Assembly: GCF_026151205.1 (NCBI RefSeq)
Contig: NC_087072.1
Span: 15,352,169 to 15,416,168 of the forward strand
Source: Bolinopsis microptera
Taxonomy: Eukaryota; Ctenophora; Tentaculata; Lobata; Bolinopsidae
Direction: 5' to 3'
DNA: 64,000 nucleotides
The position numbers were made by a program, and so were the translations under genes. Shown here in pieces: positions 10,901-25,900 of the stretch. How positions within the stretch are numbered: the stretch's first letter is position 1; the number at the start of each line of letters is the position of its first letter. The notes beneath the pieces are model-generated. The model did not search any database. It was not told the origin of the DNA and was given only the letters and a program-made list of their open reading frames with translations.

Positions 10901-13900
10901 CCAGTCAACAAAGGGTGTTAAAAAGTGAGTCTCACAAAAGGATGAACTATACAAAATACTTCAAAGGGTGATATCGCCATCTTTGGCATTTTCTCCATCG
11001 AGAAGGGAATATTTTGTAAGCATTAATTACAGTGGGTGTGGCACGCCGATCCCTCTTTTTCGCTATTGTCGCCATAAAGTGAGAACGCTTTCAGTTAGAA
11101 ACTTCAAAGTTTCTAGACATGTTTGGTTTGATAATTGAAGTGCTTTCCCAAAACTTCAAGTTGGTTGTTCACAATTTAACCGAGTTATGACCCTTTCAAA
11201 ATATTGCAGATACGTGATCTTGGCACTTAATCAGTGATTTCGTCACCCAATCAGTAATCTTATCGGGAGCTATTCGCTAGCAAGCAACAATAAGACTCAT
11301 TAGGCTATAACGAGCATGTTGGTGGATGACGATCTGATCACTTTGAGACTTTGAGAGTTTGAGTGAATACTGATAGTGTCGTTCCTTAAAAAGTTAAAAC
11401 CGAAGAAATTTGCGTTATAGCGCTTCAATTGCTGTCTTATAAGCAATCTCCAACCCATCAGGGCATTGATTTAGGTAATCGTACTGTAGTGCGACACGTA
11501 CTCTAGTGCGAAACGTACTCTAGTGCGAAGTCCGACAAAAACACCCTCTGTCGCACTAGGGTACGTGTCGCACTACGATCCAGGTAGCGTACTCTACTGC
11601 GACAAAATATCCTGACTTATTTCCAAGTTCAGGTCACATCCTATCCTTCTTATGGACCATTAAGTGATTCGTCGGGTCGGTTCACGTCACTTATTTCGAA
11701 GTGATCTTGCGAATACGATTCGTCGGACGTCGGTTCACATCACGTGTTTCGAAGTGATCCACTGATCACAATTCCTTCGGGTCAGCCACGTATGCTGTGT
11801 GTGATCCACCGGGTAACTCGTAAGCAGCATATGATCCTCATTCCTATCACACGCATCGTATGAAGGTATATCTCCGATTGGGATAACAAGTTCATATGCT
11901 TGGGCCATATATAAGGTCACGATGATTCTACCAAAGCATCGAACAACATCAACATGTCTTCTTCAATCACCTTCATTCCTGGACGCACTACTGCACTGGT
12001 TCAAGAAACGTTATCCACGACGGATACCGCTACTGCTCCGGACGTCTCAGTCTGATGAACGACACTACTGTGACCAGACGAAACTACTGTGACTACGAAA
12101 CACCTAATTGCTGACGCTGTTGGACCCGTCTCCTTCGAAGCCATGTCAAAACTCAACTGCCAGCAGGAATCCCTAGCTAAGATGGCACGCACAGCTCGGA
12201 CGCGGACGACGACGACAGGAAGGCCATGAGGCATTCTGTTGTTCCCCGCTCTTTGGCTGACCTTGTCCTAACTCCTGACTACATCAGAACGAACAGTGGC
12301 GAAAAGTGTTGTCGCACTTTAGTTCGTGTCGCACTACAGTCCAGGTAGCGCACTGTAGTGCGACAGTGTCAGCCTTGAAAATTCTCTGTCGCACTAGGGT
12401 ACGTGTCGCACTACGATCCAGGTAGCGTACTCTACTGCGACAGTGTCGATCTTGGAGGTTTTGCACTAGGGTACATGTCGCACTAGAGTACGTGTCGCAC
12501 TACAGTACGTGAACCATTGATTTAATTGATTGAGTGAAGATATCACTGATTAAGTGCTGGATCACGTATTTGCAAGATCATAAAAGGGTCATCACTCGGT
12601 TAAATTGTGAACAACCAACTTGAAATTTTGGGATAGCACTTTAATTATCAAGCCAAATGTGTCTAGAAAATTTGAAGTTCCTAGCTAAAAGCTCTCACTT
12701 TATGGCGACAATAGTGAAAAAGAGGGAGTGGCGTGACACACCCACTGTAATTAGTTAAATTTGACGAAACTTTCAGGAAATCTAAGTTTGACCCATCTAT
12801 AATCTGAAATTTCTGTGCAATTCTAAGAAGAATTACGTGAGTTATTAAAGTATTAAAGGGTTGCGTGTGTGGGCAGTTACTTTTGGGCCACCCTGTATAT
12901 AATATTATATATAATTTATATATATAATATTTATATATATATAATATTTATATATATAATATTTATATATATAATATTATTTATATATAATATTATTATT
13001 TATATATAATATTATATAAACTAATTACAACACTACAAATCTATTACATTTATTGAGGACCCCGAACTCAATTTTGATTCTCTACTGACTCTGCTGATCT
13101 GCACTGTTTCACTTTGTAAAAGAAGTGCGCAATGATCGGAGAAGGTGGTTTTGATGATGAGGGTAACAGGTCCTCAATCTCGTTACAGGATGATACGCCA
13201 AAGAATGACAGGAATGTTAGCGAAGATATGTTATCCCCGCAACGTTTCACACCTATCCTGAACTCATCCACATCCTCTGAAAGTACTCAACAGCGACAAG
13301 GTAACACTCTTCAATACCAGTTTGCCTACATCAAAGACGGCACTTGTAACACCTGTAATGATGTTCAAGCTAATGACACTGCTCTTACCTGCTTTTTGTG
13401 TAAATCGTCATTTCATGCTGTTTGTCGAGATGCTGATAAAGATAGGATCAATAATGCTGTAATCTGTCCTCGCACTTTCTTCAAAGCATACTCCGACAGA
13501 AACGCAACCAAGGGTGTTAACAGTTCCAGATTTGGGACTTTCACGTTTGTGTGTAATGTCTGCAAGACACACTCTGAACAGAACTCCGCAGTCAGTGCCG
13601 AAAGTAAAGTCGACCTGATTGACAGGCGAGTAGATAATCTGACCCAATCTATGGAGGACATGAAGGGTTTACTTATGAAAGTTGTGAATATGAAAACATC
13701 TCCGGACAAAACTGAAATTTCTTCTCCTCCATCTCCAGCACCAGTTGCCCCTTCATATCGCTCTGTATTAATCATGTCCAGCAAAACACCAGAAAATCAA
13801 GCAAAAGATCGCCAAGAAGAAGTTGACAAAATCATCAAAGACAACGCCATTCATGCTGACAAACGGTATGTCAACAAGAAAGGAGACATTGTGGTTGTGT

Positions 13901-16900
13901 GTCCGACAACAGCTGACAGGGAAAATCTTGTCAAGAAAGTATCCCAGCAACTTCCAGAAATGATAACGCACCAGCCACCAGAACGTTTGCCCACAATCTC
14001 TGTTGCTAACCTTGCTGATAATTATTCTGAAGAAGATCTAGAAGACCTGCTCCTTCAAGCTCACCCCAACATTAAGGCATTAAAATCCCAGGGTGAAACA
14101 TTTTCTGTACTAAAAGTTAAACCTCAGATCAAAAACAGCAGCAAGCATCAAGCTACTATACGAGTTAGTAACAATATCAGGAAAATCATAGAACAACAGG
14201 GAGATCGGCTATACATCAGTTCGTTTAGTTGCAAAGTTTATGATCAATTTCATGTAAAACGATGCAACAACTGCCAAGGTTTTGGACACTACAGGTCGGA
14301 GTGTGAATCAGAAAAAGCTATTTGTGGTTATTGTTCCAAGAATCATACGTCAGAAGATTGTCCAGAAAAGAAAACTAATAGTCATATTTCATGCTGCATT
14401 AACTGCTCTAAGGGCAAGTATCGGGATGAAAGAAACACACACACAGCATTTGATAGGACATGTCCAGCTTATGTTGCTGAACAGCAGCATCTCCGCAAAA
14501 CTATCAATTACTACAGTTCAAAAAACTTGTAAGCAGTGGTCTGAAATCCTCTCCGGCGGAGATTCTTGGCTGTTGCTGGAATGTGAGATCTCTCAATAAT
14601 AAGATTCAACCAATCATGGAATCTATAATCGACCAAGGAATCTCTGTCCTTTTTGTCACTGAGACTTGGCTCACCAGCATGAAGAATGATGTTACTGCTA
14701 TAACTTGATTCACTACATCAGGAAAGACTCCGCTAAATGCAGAGGCGGAGGAGTTGGAATTATTTACAATTCAAGTGATTTGAACCTTACTCCTGTGTTT
14801 GATAAGTGTGGAGATACGTTTGAAGCAGTTTTAGGCAAATTTCGAGACTCATCGGGTGATACTGTCCTCTGTGCTTGTGTTTACCGACCAGGGTCATTGA
14901 CTGATGTATTTTTTGAAGATTTGGATGAGTTTATTGGGAACATATTCATGAAATACAAGAAGTTTTTAATCTGTGGTGATCTTAATATTCATTTGGATGA
15001 TCATAAATCAAGAAACACGGCCAAACTGACTGAAGTATTGGCCAGCTATGGACTGCATCAATACGTGAGAGATCCAACTCACAACAAAGGACATATTCTG
15101 GATGTTGTAATCTCCTCCCATCAGATAGTCAATCCAAAGAGTGTCACAGTAGACTCGCACACCTCGGAAATGTTCCCAAACTGTGACCATTTCCCGGTTA
15201 CTTTTAGCCTCACAAAAACAGTTGCAAGCAATCTCAACAAGAAAAAAGTTATCACATTCAGAAATGTCAAAGAAATTGACAAAAATTGTTTTGCGGATAA
15301 TCTTGCTGAGGAATTGGTTACTGTAATGGATCCTGAGGGTCTATCACAAGCTGAAATGCCGTCATTTGAAAGCCGCATCAGCCTATACAACTCTAAGTGC
15401 CTAACTGTGCTGAATAACCATGCTCCTCTCCTCACAAAGGAAATCAAAGAACGTAAGTCTGCCCCTTGGTTCGATGGTGAATATAAAGCACTTAGAAGCC
15501 AAAGAAGAAAAGCCGAGACAAAGTGGAAAATCTCCGGATCTTTAACTGACAAGAAACACTATGAATCAGTCAGAGAGCAGTGCACAGAACTCTCAGACAG
15601 GAAGAAACATGAGTTTTTCAAAGTCGAATTCATAAAGCATTCCTATTCTTCTAAGAGTCTTTTTAGATTTGTGGACACCTTTCTTGATCGGGATAAAAGC
15701 ATTGTGTTGCCTTCGTCGGAGTCTCTCAAGGACACAGTCGAAAACTTTAACGTATATTTTCAGGAGAAAATAAAGGCAATACGAAATAACTTTGATCATG
15801 TGGAGTCTGACGATCAAACGCCCTCTTACTGCGGAGAAAAACTAGCTGAGTTCTCTCCAACTACTCTAGAAGAACTAGAGGAGATAATCAAGGCATCTGA
15901 GATCAAGTCTTCTTCAATTGACCCTCTACCTGCAAACATCTTTAAAGAAAACCTTGAGGTTCTACTACCCGTCTTAGTTGACATAGTAAATGCTTCATTA
16001 TCTTCTGGCAGTATTGATGGCGCTAAACTAGCTCATATCACACCCCTGATCAAGGGCCAGGGATTAGATAGTGATAATCTCAAGAATTACAGACCAATAT
16101 CTAACCTTAGTTTTGTGGGCAAGTTGATAGAAAGAGTAGTGCTCAGGCGTCTAAATGAACATCTAGAAAACAACAACCTGAACATCCCACAGCAGTCTGG
16201 ATACAAATCAAAACACAGCACCGAGACTCTGCTTGTGAGAGTTGTTAACGATCTACTCATTGCATCTACAGAAAGCAAGGCAACTGTTGTTCTTCTCCTA
16301 GATCTCAGCGCAGCTTTTGATACAGTTGACCACTGCAAACTACCTACTGAACATCCTCAGAAATGAGTTGGGAATAACAGGGACAGCTTGGAAATGGTTC
16401 AGCAGCTTCCTCACAGGTAGATGTCAAACGATTAAAGTTGGAAATGAGGAATCTTATGAGATAGTGATTAAGTTTGGAGTCCCACAGGGCTCTGTGCTGG
16501 GTCCGGTCCTGTTCAACATCTACATTCGCTCTTTGTACTCAGCAGCACATGATTTGAACTTCTCCATCCAGGGTTACGCCGACGATCATCAGCTGTATAA
16601 AAGTTTCAAGCCAAACGAGGAGCCCACCGTCCTTATCAACGATGTTCCCAAATGTTTCCAAGAAATTAATGACTGGATGAAAAAACATTATCTACAGCTC
16701 AATGCAGGAAAAACCGAGATTCTTGTCTTTGGGACACCGCTTGTTCTCCAGCAGCTGTCTATAGGGGGCGTGTTTGTTAACTCTGAGACGTGTGTCAGGC
16801 TGTCACCTGTTGCAAAGAACCTCGGATTTCGTCTCGACTCTCAACTAAACTTTGGTGAGCAAATCAAGCAACTTAAAACATCGTGTTTTCTGAAACTAAG

Positions 16901-19900
16901 AGACCTTGCTAAGATGAAAACATTCCTCACAACCAAACAGATGGGAACACTGACTCAAGCAATTGTAATCTCATCGCTTGACTACTGCAATGCACTTTAC
17001 TATGGTTGTAGTCAAGCCTCAATTACGCAGCTGCAGAACATTCAGAACCGAGCATGCCGTCTGGTTTTTGGATTAAAGAAGAGAGACTCAGTCGAGGAGA
17101 AGCTCAAATCCCTTCATTGGCTCAAGGTGAAGGAGAGGATTGAGTTTAAGTTATGCTTACTGATTTTCAAAGCAGTCAATGGTGTTGCTCCTGCATATCT
17201 GTGTGATCTAGTAACATTTGTTAGTTCGAGTAGCAGAAGAACTTCCTCCTTACACCTACCCGTCGGATCTACAAGATCACACCCAAGAGCGTTTCAGACT
17301 GTTGCTCCGAAAATCTGGAACCAACTACCAATTGAAATTAAGACTTGTTCCAATGTTGATCTGTTCAAAACATTATTGAAAACTCACCTGTTTAAGAAAA
17401 GTTATGGCATGAGCGATTAATCGACAATATAATAACTTTATGTTATTTGCTTAAACTGTTTAGGATGCAACCTAATGTCATGATCTTTTTGAACTTATTA
17501 GCAATTAGACTGTTAGCTCGCTTCACAAGCATGTCATCTTCGTTCCAAAACTTTTTATGTCCTATGCATACACTCCTTGATAGTTATCTTGATCTAGTAT
17601 CTTTGTTTCACACAATAGAGCATAAGTTTTGTGGTTTATCCACTGGGCTTAGAGTTTGTGTTTAAGCTACCAAATTTTATTATTATTATTTATTTATTAT
17701 ATTTATTATTATTTATATTTATTATCATTATTTATATTTATTATCATTATTTATATTTATTATCATTATTTATATTTATTATTATTTCTTTACTTATTAT
17801 TATTTATTTATTACCATTACGATCATATTTGATATTCATATCAAATATTTATATTATAAATATTTATAAAGGAAAGATTATGAATTTATGATTTACGTTG
17901 AATGAGGCCACTAAATATTGATATTTATGTGGATCAATGAATTTTGCCCTGGCTGCGGTTTTCTATGATCATATTTCATGTGACACCCATATCTGGGGGG
18001 GGGGGAGTAACCCACACGATGCCCATGCCAATATGATCAAATGTTGACGACAAAATGAGCAGATGGGAATGAAAAATGTAAATATTGAAAATCCTTGATT
18101 TTCATCAACCTCCCAGCTCTCTCACCAAAAAGCGGAATACAAGTTGTAAAGGTAATACCAATCTCTGCCCATTTGTTTTTATAGTAACTATTATATTTGA
18201 GATAAATTGTGATTAGTATTTTGCTTATCACGTTTGTGTTAGGAGTGTTTTGTATTATAATCAGCTGTATCTTTGGTTGGGGTGATGTTTTTTTGATGGG
18301 ATCAAATTAACTCAAATAATACTATTAGCTTACTACTTGTGACGGCGGACTTTCTACTCCTTTTATAAATCAAAATAACCCCGATTTATCTGTTAACTAA
18401 GACACCTTCATAATTATGAATATGAATGTTTAATTCATAATAAATATGATTGTTTATTGTTTAATTACATTGTAGTAATAGACATAGTGAGAATGTAAAC
18501 CTACCTGAATCAACTTTAGCAATAAACTGTCTGATAAACTGTTCGTGTGATAAGCCCAACATTGGTTCTGAGTCACCATATCCTGGCAGGTCTACAGCAA
18601 TAGCTCTATAACCTGAAATTGTTCAAAAGTAGAGAGATACTGAACAATACAGTATGGATATCAGATAAAGGTTCTAAAATAAGAGTGGACGTTATATTTG
18701 TCGTAAATAATTTTAATGATTGTTGGTAAATTTTTCCTCGTTAAGTTGGGAAGAAGTTGCCACAAAAACAAGTGTATCTCTCGATGAAAGTCAAGTAAAG
18801 CGTTTTTTATATGTAACAATGTATAGTGTATGGACACGTTCATTTGAGTTTGAGGATATTGGTAAACAAAAATAATAGCGTTTTCGACGATAGTGGCTTA
18901 ATTTTGACATCTATTAACCTAGCACGTTCAGAAGTTCTGAACATTAGCCACGTAATCCATACTCCCATATGCACTGCTCAGAAAGAAAATCTGTTGTTGT
19001 TAGGCACTATAATGGTTCAAATGTCACATTTTGTGTGACTTAGTTAACTGCAGTTGTCTAATTATCATTTCTTAGTCTGAAATATAGTAGATTAGGTCAA
19101 TCTAACGATTATGATACAACATTGGTTAAAGGGCACGGATCGAACGGTTACAAGGCAATATTTGGGTAACTTTGTCACACTCAGAATACCATACCTCTAT
19201 TCTACTGTGAGGTGTCCTCAAAAACCTTTTAACTCATTATTTGATGGTTGATCTACCAATCATAGTCCTAAAATACGTTGTTTCGAATAGTTAGCTAATA
19301 CAGGCACTTGGTTATTGAGAAATGAGGTTAATTCTGTCACAATATATGGAATTTTAAATTTTGGGCGAATTATTTATATCTGATTTTGGTTTAAAAGGCG
19401 GGAAAACTTTACATGATGACAATGTAGTTGATGCAAGTTAAGATCAGTTGATGTTTACATTGTCACAAAAAATGATACGAAATCGTAAATAGGTAAAAAA
19501 CAATGATTATAGAATAAAATAGTCTCTTATAATAACTCTTATAATGACTGATGTGACAAAGTAAACATGTCTTGCCCCTATTTTGAAGATCTATATATAT
19601 TCTATGACTCTGATTAGAATTCAACATTCTTTCAGAAAAAAATTGGTAGAATATTGTCCAGAACACAGCTCAAGTTTAACAATTTTAGGTTAAATTTGTC
19701 AAAGTCACTAAAAATGTGACAAAATTAACTTTTCCTGCCCCAACAATTTCAAGATAGTGTGTAAAAATTAGCATAGGCTGCTTTATAACCTATATAAATC
19801 AATCCAAACTACGAAAAAGATCTGTTAATCTGATGACGATTACCTAACTCTAATAATAACTGATGTGACAAAGTAAACATGTCTTGCCTCAATTTTGAAG

Positions 19901-22900
19901 ATCTATAACTCTATTAGAATTCAACATTCTTTCAGAAACGATTGGTAGAATATTGTCCAGAACATCAGAGCTCAAGTTTAACAATTTTAGATTAATTTGT
20001 CAAAGACGCTGAAAATGTGACAAAATTAACTTTCCCTGCCCCAACAATATCAAGATAGTGTGTTAAAATTGGCATAGGATGCTTTATTGCCTATATTAAT
20101 CGATCCAAACTAAGAAAAAGATCTGTTACTCTGATGACGATTACCTAACTCTTATAATAACTGATGTGACAAAGTAAACATGTCTTGCCCCTATTTTGAA
20201 GAGCTATACCTCTATTAGAATACTATGTAACTTTATCATCAATGAACTAGTTATTTTGCCAGCAAGGAGCTAACAGAGTTATAATAATTTTTTTGTGACG
20301 AAATTACCCTATTTTTGACCATGTTGCGGTAGTTTAATTGTGACACCGTTAACATATTACCACCCGATAATGATTTATGTGACTGGTGCGTGGTACTAGC
20401 AGTGTTGTTTGATCCATAGTACATAATATAAGGGGTTTAAGCTGGTATATCATTATTTGTTCAATTTCACACATGTTCAGATATCATCAAGATTATGTGA
20501 CAAAGTAAACTTGTTTGTGCCTTCTGTGTTTTAATTCCTTACGACTATATGATATAATAACAATTCCTAGCACTTCCGGGCCATCAAATATACCTACACT
20601 ACTCAGCATTGCTTATCATTGTGCCCTAAACATTCTTCACATGTTTTCTTAAATGTGTGACAGAGTAAACCTGAGTGCACCATCTAACGAAAAAAGTCGT
20701 CAAATATGTAGGTAATGGTCATATGTACCCATCTAATCAACTGGACACTCAAAAATTTGGTCAAAAACGGCAGCAAGGGGTCTATATTTACTCCGTCACA
20801 TGTTTATAGTGTGACAATGTAACCATTTCCGTGCCTGCCGTATTTAAGCGATATCTTATCACCTGATTAAGATATCGTTGAGTGACAAAGTTAGCATAGA
20901 GAATGAGACGATTACCCTAACCATCAAGGATTTGTGTAATTTCATAGTGTGACAAATTCAACTACACTGTGCCTTTTAATAGGGTCACTTATATTTACCA
21001 ATATCCTCAAACTCAAATGAACGTGTCCGTATACTACATAATATCTAAGTAAATTCTCGTAGTTTAAATTTCTATTTCTTTATCAAATTACCATTTTGAA
21101 GTAGAGTGTCTAGCGTTCCCAAAGTTTTCCAGTTTTCTTTGCTGAATCTGGGGCAAATGAATTCGTTTCACTTATGGTTATTGCCTGCCATAAAAGAAAA
21201 CAAATTGACTTGAAACAGTATTCAAGAAAAGTGGTTAAGTTGGCTCACTGAACACCATCGTAATTATAATTCGAAAGATTCTCTTTGCCTGTCTGTCTGT
21301 ACGACCGCCCACGTGCAAATCAGATGAGAAATAAGAAGTTAGGTCAAAACCAAAAGGTTGCATAGCAACGGTGTTGTAATGCACACGTACACATGCATAG
21401 ATTGTTGGAAAGGCATTTTTATCAGTTTAGTGGTAATTACGTTGTGTTTAAAGTGTTTTACATTTAAATCGGCTGTATGTTCGGTTAAGATGAACATTCA
21501 AAGAACATTACTGATCACTAGTTTCATCCCTGTTACCACAGGCTTTCTAGTTGTATATATAAGAACTTAATTATCTTGTAATTTTCAAACTGATACAGTA
21601 CAGTTTGCTGCAAAAAATGTCTTGTAATTCCTGAAACAACTTTATTCATTCCTACTCATAGATCAGATGTCACACCTCATTCCATGAAGCAGTAGCACAG
21701 TTAGATGCGAAGAAGCTGGAGAGTAGTCATAGTAAGCAACCTGTTTGAAAGATTGTTTTAGTATGTCTGCACCAAGTCATTTAACTTTTTTCTGGGTTAT
21801 TGATCAATGGAGGGATCGTTGTTTTACAAAATAACTTTATCTAAATTATAAACAATTCAATTTGTGATGCAAAATTTTAAAATTGAATCTACAACTCAGT
21901 TTTATTTTGATCGATTGTATCCAATGTCAGTCAATTGCGAGATTGGAGCTTCTCATCTCAAATTGATTTATCCAGTACTAGAAACCCGCCGCTAGTCGAA
22001 AGCTTTGTTCGAGGAAATTTTAAGCATCAGTTATGTTTTAATTTCTCTTCATCATATAGCCCCAAAACAATACTTTTTACCGCATCAAAAAATTTCAATC
22101 ACAACCAAAGTTATAAATATATATAGGTATATAGCGTCATGAGGGTAAATGTGAGCTAGTTGTGAAATTCTGACGTAGCATACAGCATAACACCGCGCGT
22201 TGAAATCCGCTGTAGTCGAAAATTTTATTAAAGGACACTATAAGGGAGCGAATTTATCGTTCGAATTTATCGGTCATCGCTAGTCAATGGTCAAACAATC
22301 CAACAAATATGCTTTAGTTCCCGAACCCTGCTTCACTGAAAATATATGAATTACACATTTGAATCATTTCGGTAAATGTCAGGTCCCTCATCGTCTCATT
22401 TGATAGATCTGTTCAAATTGAAGTTTTTACGTATGAAAGAATTGTGATAAATAAAAAAGGAAATTTGTGCTGAATGAAATTGGTAAAATGACATAATCTA
22501 TCAAATGACTTTAGATCCTAAATCAAATAGGTTAATAAATGGATATTTACGTAGGTTGACAAAACGTTAATTCAAAATTATTATCATTATATGAAATTAT
22601 TATATGAAAATTTATTGCTATGAAAATAAGTAATAGCTAGTTATGAAGACAATCCTTGAACACGGGATTCTGAGAAAAGGAGACAGAAGCAGAGAGAGAT
22701 AAGGAGAGTTAGAGGGGATTTTGGACGCGACCCTTTCAAGACAGTCAAGGGAGTGCTAAATCCAAGTCCAGTGGGTGAGCTTAAGTGTTCAAAGGAGGAG
22801 CTAGATGATCACTTGGCCAGAACGTACGGAGATCCAGCCCGGCAGCAGCCCCTTGGTATACTTGAGGGTCTGCCTGAGTGTGCTCCTGAACCCTCTGTTG

Positions 22901-25900
22901 CCTTTGACCTCACAACGGTATCCAAGAAGGAGTTTGAGGAGGTTGTAAAGAAGGCAAGGAGCAAGAGTGCCCCGGGTAATAACGGGATCCCGTACACAGT
23001 GTACAAGAGATGTCCTGGTATTGCCAAGAATCTCTGGGACCTGCTAAGAACTGGATATAAGTTAGAAGAATATCCTGACAATTGTAGGTATTTCGAGGGT
23101 GTCTACATCCCAAAGGCGGATGGTGACTTTTCACCAAGTTCAGGACGGCCTATTTCCCTGGGTAACATTCAAGGGAAGATCTATTTGGCGATCCTGGCGA
23201 AGAGGTTGACCAGCTTTGTTGTCTCGAATGGATATGTAGACCTCTCTATACAGAAGGGTGGTGTGCCAGGCGTCCGTGGGTGCACGGAGCATTTTGGTGC
23301 CATGTGGGAGGTACTGAAGGAGGCAAAGGTCAAGAAGAAGGATCTAATAAAGTATCTGGTCAAAACCTGGCACAACTTAGCGAGTTTAGAAGGTTTGAGA
23401 TGTTATTTGTGCTCCCTAGGGTCTCTACTTCAAAAAAAATTTGGGTGGATAATTTTTTATGTTTGTTTAAACCCGTGACCACGCCCTTTTTAAAGCGTGG
23501 GAAAATTTTCCCAAAATTATTGAAATTTGCCTATAATATTTGATGGGGGTCTCTAAATGGCTTGATATGATGCCATCAGTATTACTAGAACATAATAAAA
23601 TAAAATTTGGGTAAATAAAAGTGTAGTGGCACCCTGACCACGCCCATTTACACAATTTTTGGCGGAAAATTCGGAAAATTCGAAGTTGTTCACTCTAGCA
23701 GCAGGGAGGTGTTTAGTTTGTATTTAAACTGCTGAATCGAGTTAAATGGGTTATATAAGTAACTTAATTCAATTAATTGGGCATGTTGAGCCATTAGTTT
23801 AGCCTTTGGGGAACCACGCCCATATTTCATATTAGGCGCGTATGTGAGAAATTTTTATCTCAGCTTCTGAAGGCCGTAGAAACTTAACTTTGGGCTTAAA
23901 ATTACCGCAATATGTAAGTTTATATTGACACTATTAAGGTGCTGAAGCTCTCCAGGACTTACTTTTGGATAAAAATGAGAAAAACTGATATAATTTACTG
24001 AAGCGCATTAACAAACAAAAAACTTCCCTAGCAGCTAGGTTAAGTCAAGTAGGCAAATCAATGTATAAAGTTTTACTCGACACGGTCGAGTAAAATTCGT
24101 AAGGTCTTAAGGTCATTCTGGGCTAGAATAATTTGATTTTGGGTGCCCACGTTTATCAGTAGTCCAACCCTGGCCTAGGTAGTAAAATTTCTACATTGCC
24201 CTCAGGCGCAAATATAAGATTTTTCTATCCATCTCAGCTCCTGAATATTGTAGGACTTTCAAGATAACCACAACAGCAGAATGGCCATATTGATATTTAT
24301 ATACAAGCTATGAAGCAGTATGGGGTCTATAGTGCATAGTTTTTGAGATATTTATTTTTAAAACATGATTTTTAAATATATCTTGCGCTTAAAAATACAA
24401 CAAAGGTTCAACACTACCGCATTTATGTACCAGCACCATCAGCTCATCTTAGAAATCACAAACAACCCGCCGGGCAGCTATCTCTAGTTAAGCTTATTTC
24501 AGTACCCGTTGACTATAATATATGCCCACTTTTATGTCAGTACAACCTCATCTAGCAAAGTCCAGCTGAAGCAGGAGGCCGACTTCCAGGTCCCCCCATT
24601 ATTAGGGGTCCCATGGAGATCAGATCATGTCACTAATCAGTGACGTATAATTAGTGATGTGATCCATCGGTAGAATTTAATTGACCTAGAAATGGGCGAG
24701 ATACAGGGTAGAGTTCACATGTTAACTCTGTATGTATTATAGCTGTGCATTAAGAAGTAAACATGATCTGATGATCTTTAAGATTTGACCGCTCGACTCG
24801 TATATCACATAAGGGACTGGAGCTCTTGCTAAAGCTAAGGGGGGGGGGGGGGGGGGGGGTCTCGTATCTAGGGATGTCAGACGTACGTGCCAAAGGCATG
24901 CAACAGGAGTGAGCCGATCTGATGTCGAGCAAGTATTCTCTGAAATAACGTACTATATACAGACAAACTTGCCTAAGCTAATGTCTATAGTTGATTATTT
25001 CGAGAAGACTTACCTTGGGTCAGTCATTGTGGACAGTGAGGTGAGGCTGCTCCCTGCATATCCCTTAGGAATTATTAAAGAGCATAATCACTAATTATGC
25101 GTCACATCACTAATTATACGTCATATGATCTGACCCATAATAATAGGGGGCCTGGAAGTCGTGCAGCCGCTGAAGCTACTAACAGTTACCTCCAGCCCTA
25201 TCCTAATATTACTTTTCCCTCCAATTCTAGCTCTTTCCAGTGACTTCAACTCCATTCTAATTTTTTCAAGTGAATGATTTTGTTTCCATTGTAAAATTTC
25301 ACCATTTTCACAATTGTTCACCATTGTGACCCCCAGTTCTCTTCCGGTATTGGGATGGCCTGAGATGCTTATATCCTTTTCAGTAACCCTAACCCACTTG
25401 CGCGCATGGCCCAGACTATATCAATGGACGGCCACGGGAGGATAAAAGTACTTTCATACACACCAGCATCCTCATTGATGGCTTAAAATGAAGCTAAGAC
25501 ATACTCCTATCAGATCCACCATAAGTTAGATACCATAATAATCATTAAATGTGTCTAAAATGAGGAAGCTTTGACAAGTGCGAGTGGTTTTTGCAAATTT
25601 TGGTATAAAACGGGCCCTGAGATCATATTTTTCTCATTAAAATCACATATATCACGAATATTCATGTGTGTTGGGTGTATCCTCATTGGTATCAACCATT
25701 TCAATCATCTAGAGCAGCTTTCCTGATTCTTTATCTCATGAAAATGGGCAAAAAAGCTCATTAAATAGTCCAAAATCGGTCATTTTCGCCGCTTTAATAA
25801 CCTCATTCCTGGCACCCAGAACACTTTGGGTACTCAAAACATGATTTTTCGGATACCTCAGACCCCTAACTAGCACATGGAGCCAGAAAGAACAGCATGT

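Larger units (their letters stand above)
13020..17815 (+). mobile_element. CR1/L2-like non-LTR retrotransposon, copy A (near full length, ORF2 broken)
   Basis: The order is a short 5' leader, ORF1 (13132-14532), ORF2 remnants (endonuclease then reverse transcriptase, about 14535-17420), a 3' UTR and a TATT/TTA-rich tail (17680-17815). The leader shares TGAGGACCCC with copy B (13053 and 36122). The C-terminal HWLK...FQTVAPKIWNQLP region is typical of the CR1/L2/Rex1 group of the Jockey superfamily. Inserted in ABHD14 intron 6, in the direction opposite to that gene. Confidence 0.9.

Noticed and set aside
12001-12466. Minus-strand frames in the foldback centre
   Set aside because: Short, overlapping repeated GCGAC blocks, no family features.
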